Below are positions 4,919 to 6,864 of a DNA stretch of 6,864 nt, in pieces. Below the pieces are notes generated by a model. The model did no database searches and had not been told where the DNA came from. It saw only the letters and a list, made by a program, of their open reading frames with translations. The stretch is from an uncultured Comamonadaceae bacterium (GTDB lineage Bacteria; Pseudomonadota; Gammaproteobacteria; Burkholderiales; Burkholderiaceae). The stretch is taken from positions 1 to 6,864 of the forward strand of contig CAMLSD010000168.1 of assembly GCA_946482595.1 (NCBI GenBank), given 5' to 3'. How positions within the stretch are numbered: position 1 is the first letter of the stretch; each line of letters opens with the position of its first letter. The position numbers were made by a program, and so were the translations under genes.

Positions 4919-6864
4919 TTCTGACCGAACCAGACGAAGGCCAGCAGCGCCAGCGCAGGCAGGTAGACCCAGTGCTGCGACGGCCGGTCGGTGGGCACCT
5001 TCACCGCCGCCACATCCCAGCCCGGCTCGAAGCCGCTCTTGCGCGCACGGCTGCCAAAACGCACGTTGGCGATCTGCACCGAGTCGCCCAGCGCCACCAC
5101 CGTCAGGCCGGCCTCCTGCAGCCGCTTGCGGCCGTCGCCCGGCGCATCGAGCTGCACCGCCACCGTCTTGGTCTTGTCGTCGCCCTCGATGTTCTGGCCC
5201 TGGATCAGCAGCACCAGGCGGTCCTTCTCGCCGAGCTTGCCGGCCACGTTGAAGATCTCCTTCGCGGGCGCATCCTGGTAGGGGGCATAGAGCTTGTCCA
5301 TGAACCAGTCGGGACGGAACAGCGCGAAGGTGCCCACCAGCAGCAGGACGATCTCCCACCAGGTGCACTTGATGCGCATCCACCCCAGGCTGGCTGCGGC
5401 AAAGGCCAGCGAGGCGATGGTGGAGGCCACGCCGACCAGCGCCACCTCCCACCAGCCGTGCACGTCGATCATCAGCAGGGCCGGATTGAAGATGAACACG
5501 AAGGGCAGCACCACGGTGCGCAGGGCATAGACCGAACCCTGGATGCCGGTCTTGATCGCGTCTTCACCCGAGATGGCCGCGGCGGCAAACGAGGCCAGTC
5601 CGACCGGGGGGGTGATGTCGCCCATGATCCCGTAATAGAAGACGAACAGATGCACCGCGATCAGCGGGATCACCAGACCCGACTGCGCGCCCAGCTCGAC
5701 GATCACCGGCGCCATCAGCGAGGCCACCAGGATGTAGTTGGCGGTGGTCGGCACACCCAGCCCGAGCACCAGGCACACGAAGGCAGTGAACAGCAGCATG
5801 ATGATCACGTTGCCCTGCGACACGACCTCGACAAAGTCGGTCATGCGCAGACCCAGCCCGGTCAGCGTGATGCCGCCCACGATGACCCCCGCGGTGGCCG
5901 TGGCAATGCCGATGCCGATCATGTTGCGGCTGCCGTCGTTCAGGGCCTGGACGACCTCGCGGCCGCCTTGCACCAGGGCCTGGCCGAGTGCACCTTCATT
6001 GCGGAACCAGCGCGTGAGCGGGCGCTGCGTGAGCATCAGGCCGATCAGCGTGGCCGTGGCCCAGAAGGCCGACAGCGCCGGCGACAGCTCCTCGACCATC
6101 AGGCACCAGATCAGCACGCCGATGGGGATCAGGAAGTGCAGGCCGGCGCGCACCGTGGGCCACGTGGGTGGCAGCACGGGATTGTCGACGTCGATGTCCT
6201 CGGGCAGGTCGGGGTAGCGGCTGGCCACGCGCACCAGCCACACGTACAGACCCGCCAGCAGCGCAGCGAGCACCCACGGTGCGGCGGCACCGAATGCGTT
6301 CTTGGCGCCCACCGCCACCCAGTAGATCAGGCTGCACACGACGATGCTGCCCGACAGCCCCAGACCCCAGCCGGTCACCCGCTGCGAGAAGGTCTTCACA
6401 CGGGCCTGGGCCATCGGCTCCATGCCCAGCCGCAAGGCCTCGAGGTGAACGATGTAGAACAGCGCGATGTAGGAGATCATCGCCGGCAGGAAGGCGTGGC
6501 GCACGATCTCGGAGTACGGGATCCCCACGTACTCGACCATCAGGAAGGCCGCGGCCCCCATCACCGGCGGCATGATCTGGCCGTTGACCGACGAGGCCGT
6601 TTCGATGGCACCGGCCTTCACGCCGCCGTAGCCGGCCTTTTTCATCAGCGGGATGGTGAAGATGCCGCCGGACACGACGTTCGACACCGATGAACCCGAA
6701 ATCAGGCCGTTGAGCCCGGACGACACCACCGCCACCTTGGCCGGCCCGCCGCGCAGGTGACCCAGCATCGCAAACGACACCTGCATCATGTAGTTGCCGG
6801 CGCCGGCCCGGTCGAGCAGCGAGCCGAACAGCACGAAGATGTAGATGAAGGCGACCGACACCCC
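4891..6864 (-). CDS. Fused TRAP transporter permease (DctQM fusion, DUF3394 tail), 5'-truncated
   Basis: 657 visible residues of a polytopic inner-membrane permease of a tripartite ATP-independent periplasmic transporter, which takes up organic acids or similar solutes with an ion gradient and a periplasmic binding protein. The frame is open to the window edge; the GTG at 6861-6859 is internal, since fused permeases usually reach about 850 residues with an N-terminal DctQ-like part. Signatures: ISGSSVSNVV (55-64), IPLMKKAGY (71-79), GQIMPPVMGA (95-104), then the second-half motifs LGVPTTANYI (around 368-378) and GDITPPVG (415-422). About a dozen hydrophobic segments are visible. The last about 180 residues match the DUF3394 type: a soluble, PDZ-like stretch (FGSRARKSGFEPGWD, 603-617) and a final membrane helix (632-647) before a basic end, VRERRIRR. 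This architecture is typical of TAXI-type TRAP systems; the binding-protein gene would be expected upstream, beyond the right edge. Substrate unknown. Confidence 0.93.
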   Translation of the reverse strand, partial: GVSVAFIYIFVLFGSLLDRAGAGNYMMQVSFAMLGHLRGGPAKVAVVSSGLNGLISGSSVSNVVSGGIFTIPLMKKAGYGGVKAGAIETASSVNGQIMPPVMGAAAFLMVEYVGIPYSEIVRHAFLPAMISYIALFYIVHLEALRLGMEPMAQARVKTFSQRVTGWGLGLSGSIVVCSLIYWVAVGAKNAFGAAAPWVLAALLAGLYVWLVRVASRYPDLPEDIDVDNPVLPPTWPTVRAGLHFLIPIGVLIWCLMVEELSPALSAFWATATLIGLMLTQRPLTRWFRNEGALGQALVQGGREVVQALNDGSRNMIGIGIATATAGVIVGGITLTGLGLRMTDFVEVVSQGNVIIMLLFTAFVCLVLGLGVPTTANYILVASLMAPVIVELGAQSGLVIPLIAVHLFVFYYGIMGDITPPVGLASFAAAAISGEDAIKTGIQGSVYALRTVVLPFVFIFNPALLMIDVHGWWEVALVGVASTIASLAFAAASLGWMRIKCTWWEIVLLLVGTFALFRPDWFMDKLYAPYQDAPAKEIFNVAGKLGEKDRLVLLIQGQNIEGDDKTKTVAVQLDAPGDGRKRLQEAGLTVVALGDSVQIANVRFGSRARKSGFEPGWDVAAVKVPTDRPSQHWVYLPALALLAFVWFGQKVRERRIRR

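Noticed and set aside
4861..6693. A 610-residue + strand open frame
   Set aside because: It lies antisense to the TRAP permease; its translation is His/Gln/Arg/Asp-rich without any domain, the usual shadow of a membrane-protein gene in GC-rich DNA. The minus strand has clear family motifs.
6859..6861. GTG as the start of the TRAP permease
   Set aside because: The frame stays open to the window edge and the fused permease family has about 200 more N-terminal residues.

Overview
The window is very GC-rich with dense, short-gapped protein genes. Codon choice and gene types point to a betaproteobacterium, most likely Burkholderiales; that placement is inference from composition and gene families, as there is no rRNA or other marker here. 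All sequence over 300 bases is genic. No tRNA, rRNA, CRISPR array, insertion sequence or phage gene was seen.

Left block, + strand, 1-2385: the 3' part of an AMP-forming acyl-CoA/acyl-ACP ligase (its N-terminus lies outside the window), a free-standing acyl carrier protein, and a NAD+ synthase-type ATP-pyrophosphatase that overlaps the carrier gene by four bases (ATGA). The ligase could activate a carboxylic acid and load it on the carrier. The NadE-like protein would adenylate a carboxylate and amidate it with ammonia. It keeps the PP-loop but carries an extra segment and altered motifs, so it may be a dedicated amide synthase rather than housekeeping NadE.

Middle block, + strand, 2397-4827: a zinc-dependent cytidine/guanine-type deaminase 11 bp after nadE, a GlsB-type glutaminase, and a complete ureD (urease accessory protein). 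Deaminase and glutaminase both release ammonia, UreD serves an ammonia-releasing enzyme, and the NadE-like protein lacks a glutaminase domain and so should need free ammonia. A shared nitrogen theme is therefore visible, but joint function is inference. ureD is odd in not being followed by ureA; the next gene is convergent and unrelated.

Right block, - strand, 4891-6864: most of a large fused TRAP transporter permease (DctQM fusion type with a C-terminal DUF3394-like tail), running off the right edge so its start is missing. A 29-bp imperfect tandem duplication covers its stop codon in the short convergent gap.

The strongest leads are the ligase-carrier-NadE-like unit and the isolated ureD. 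Nothing here proves a new system.
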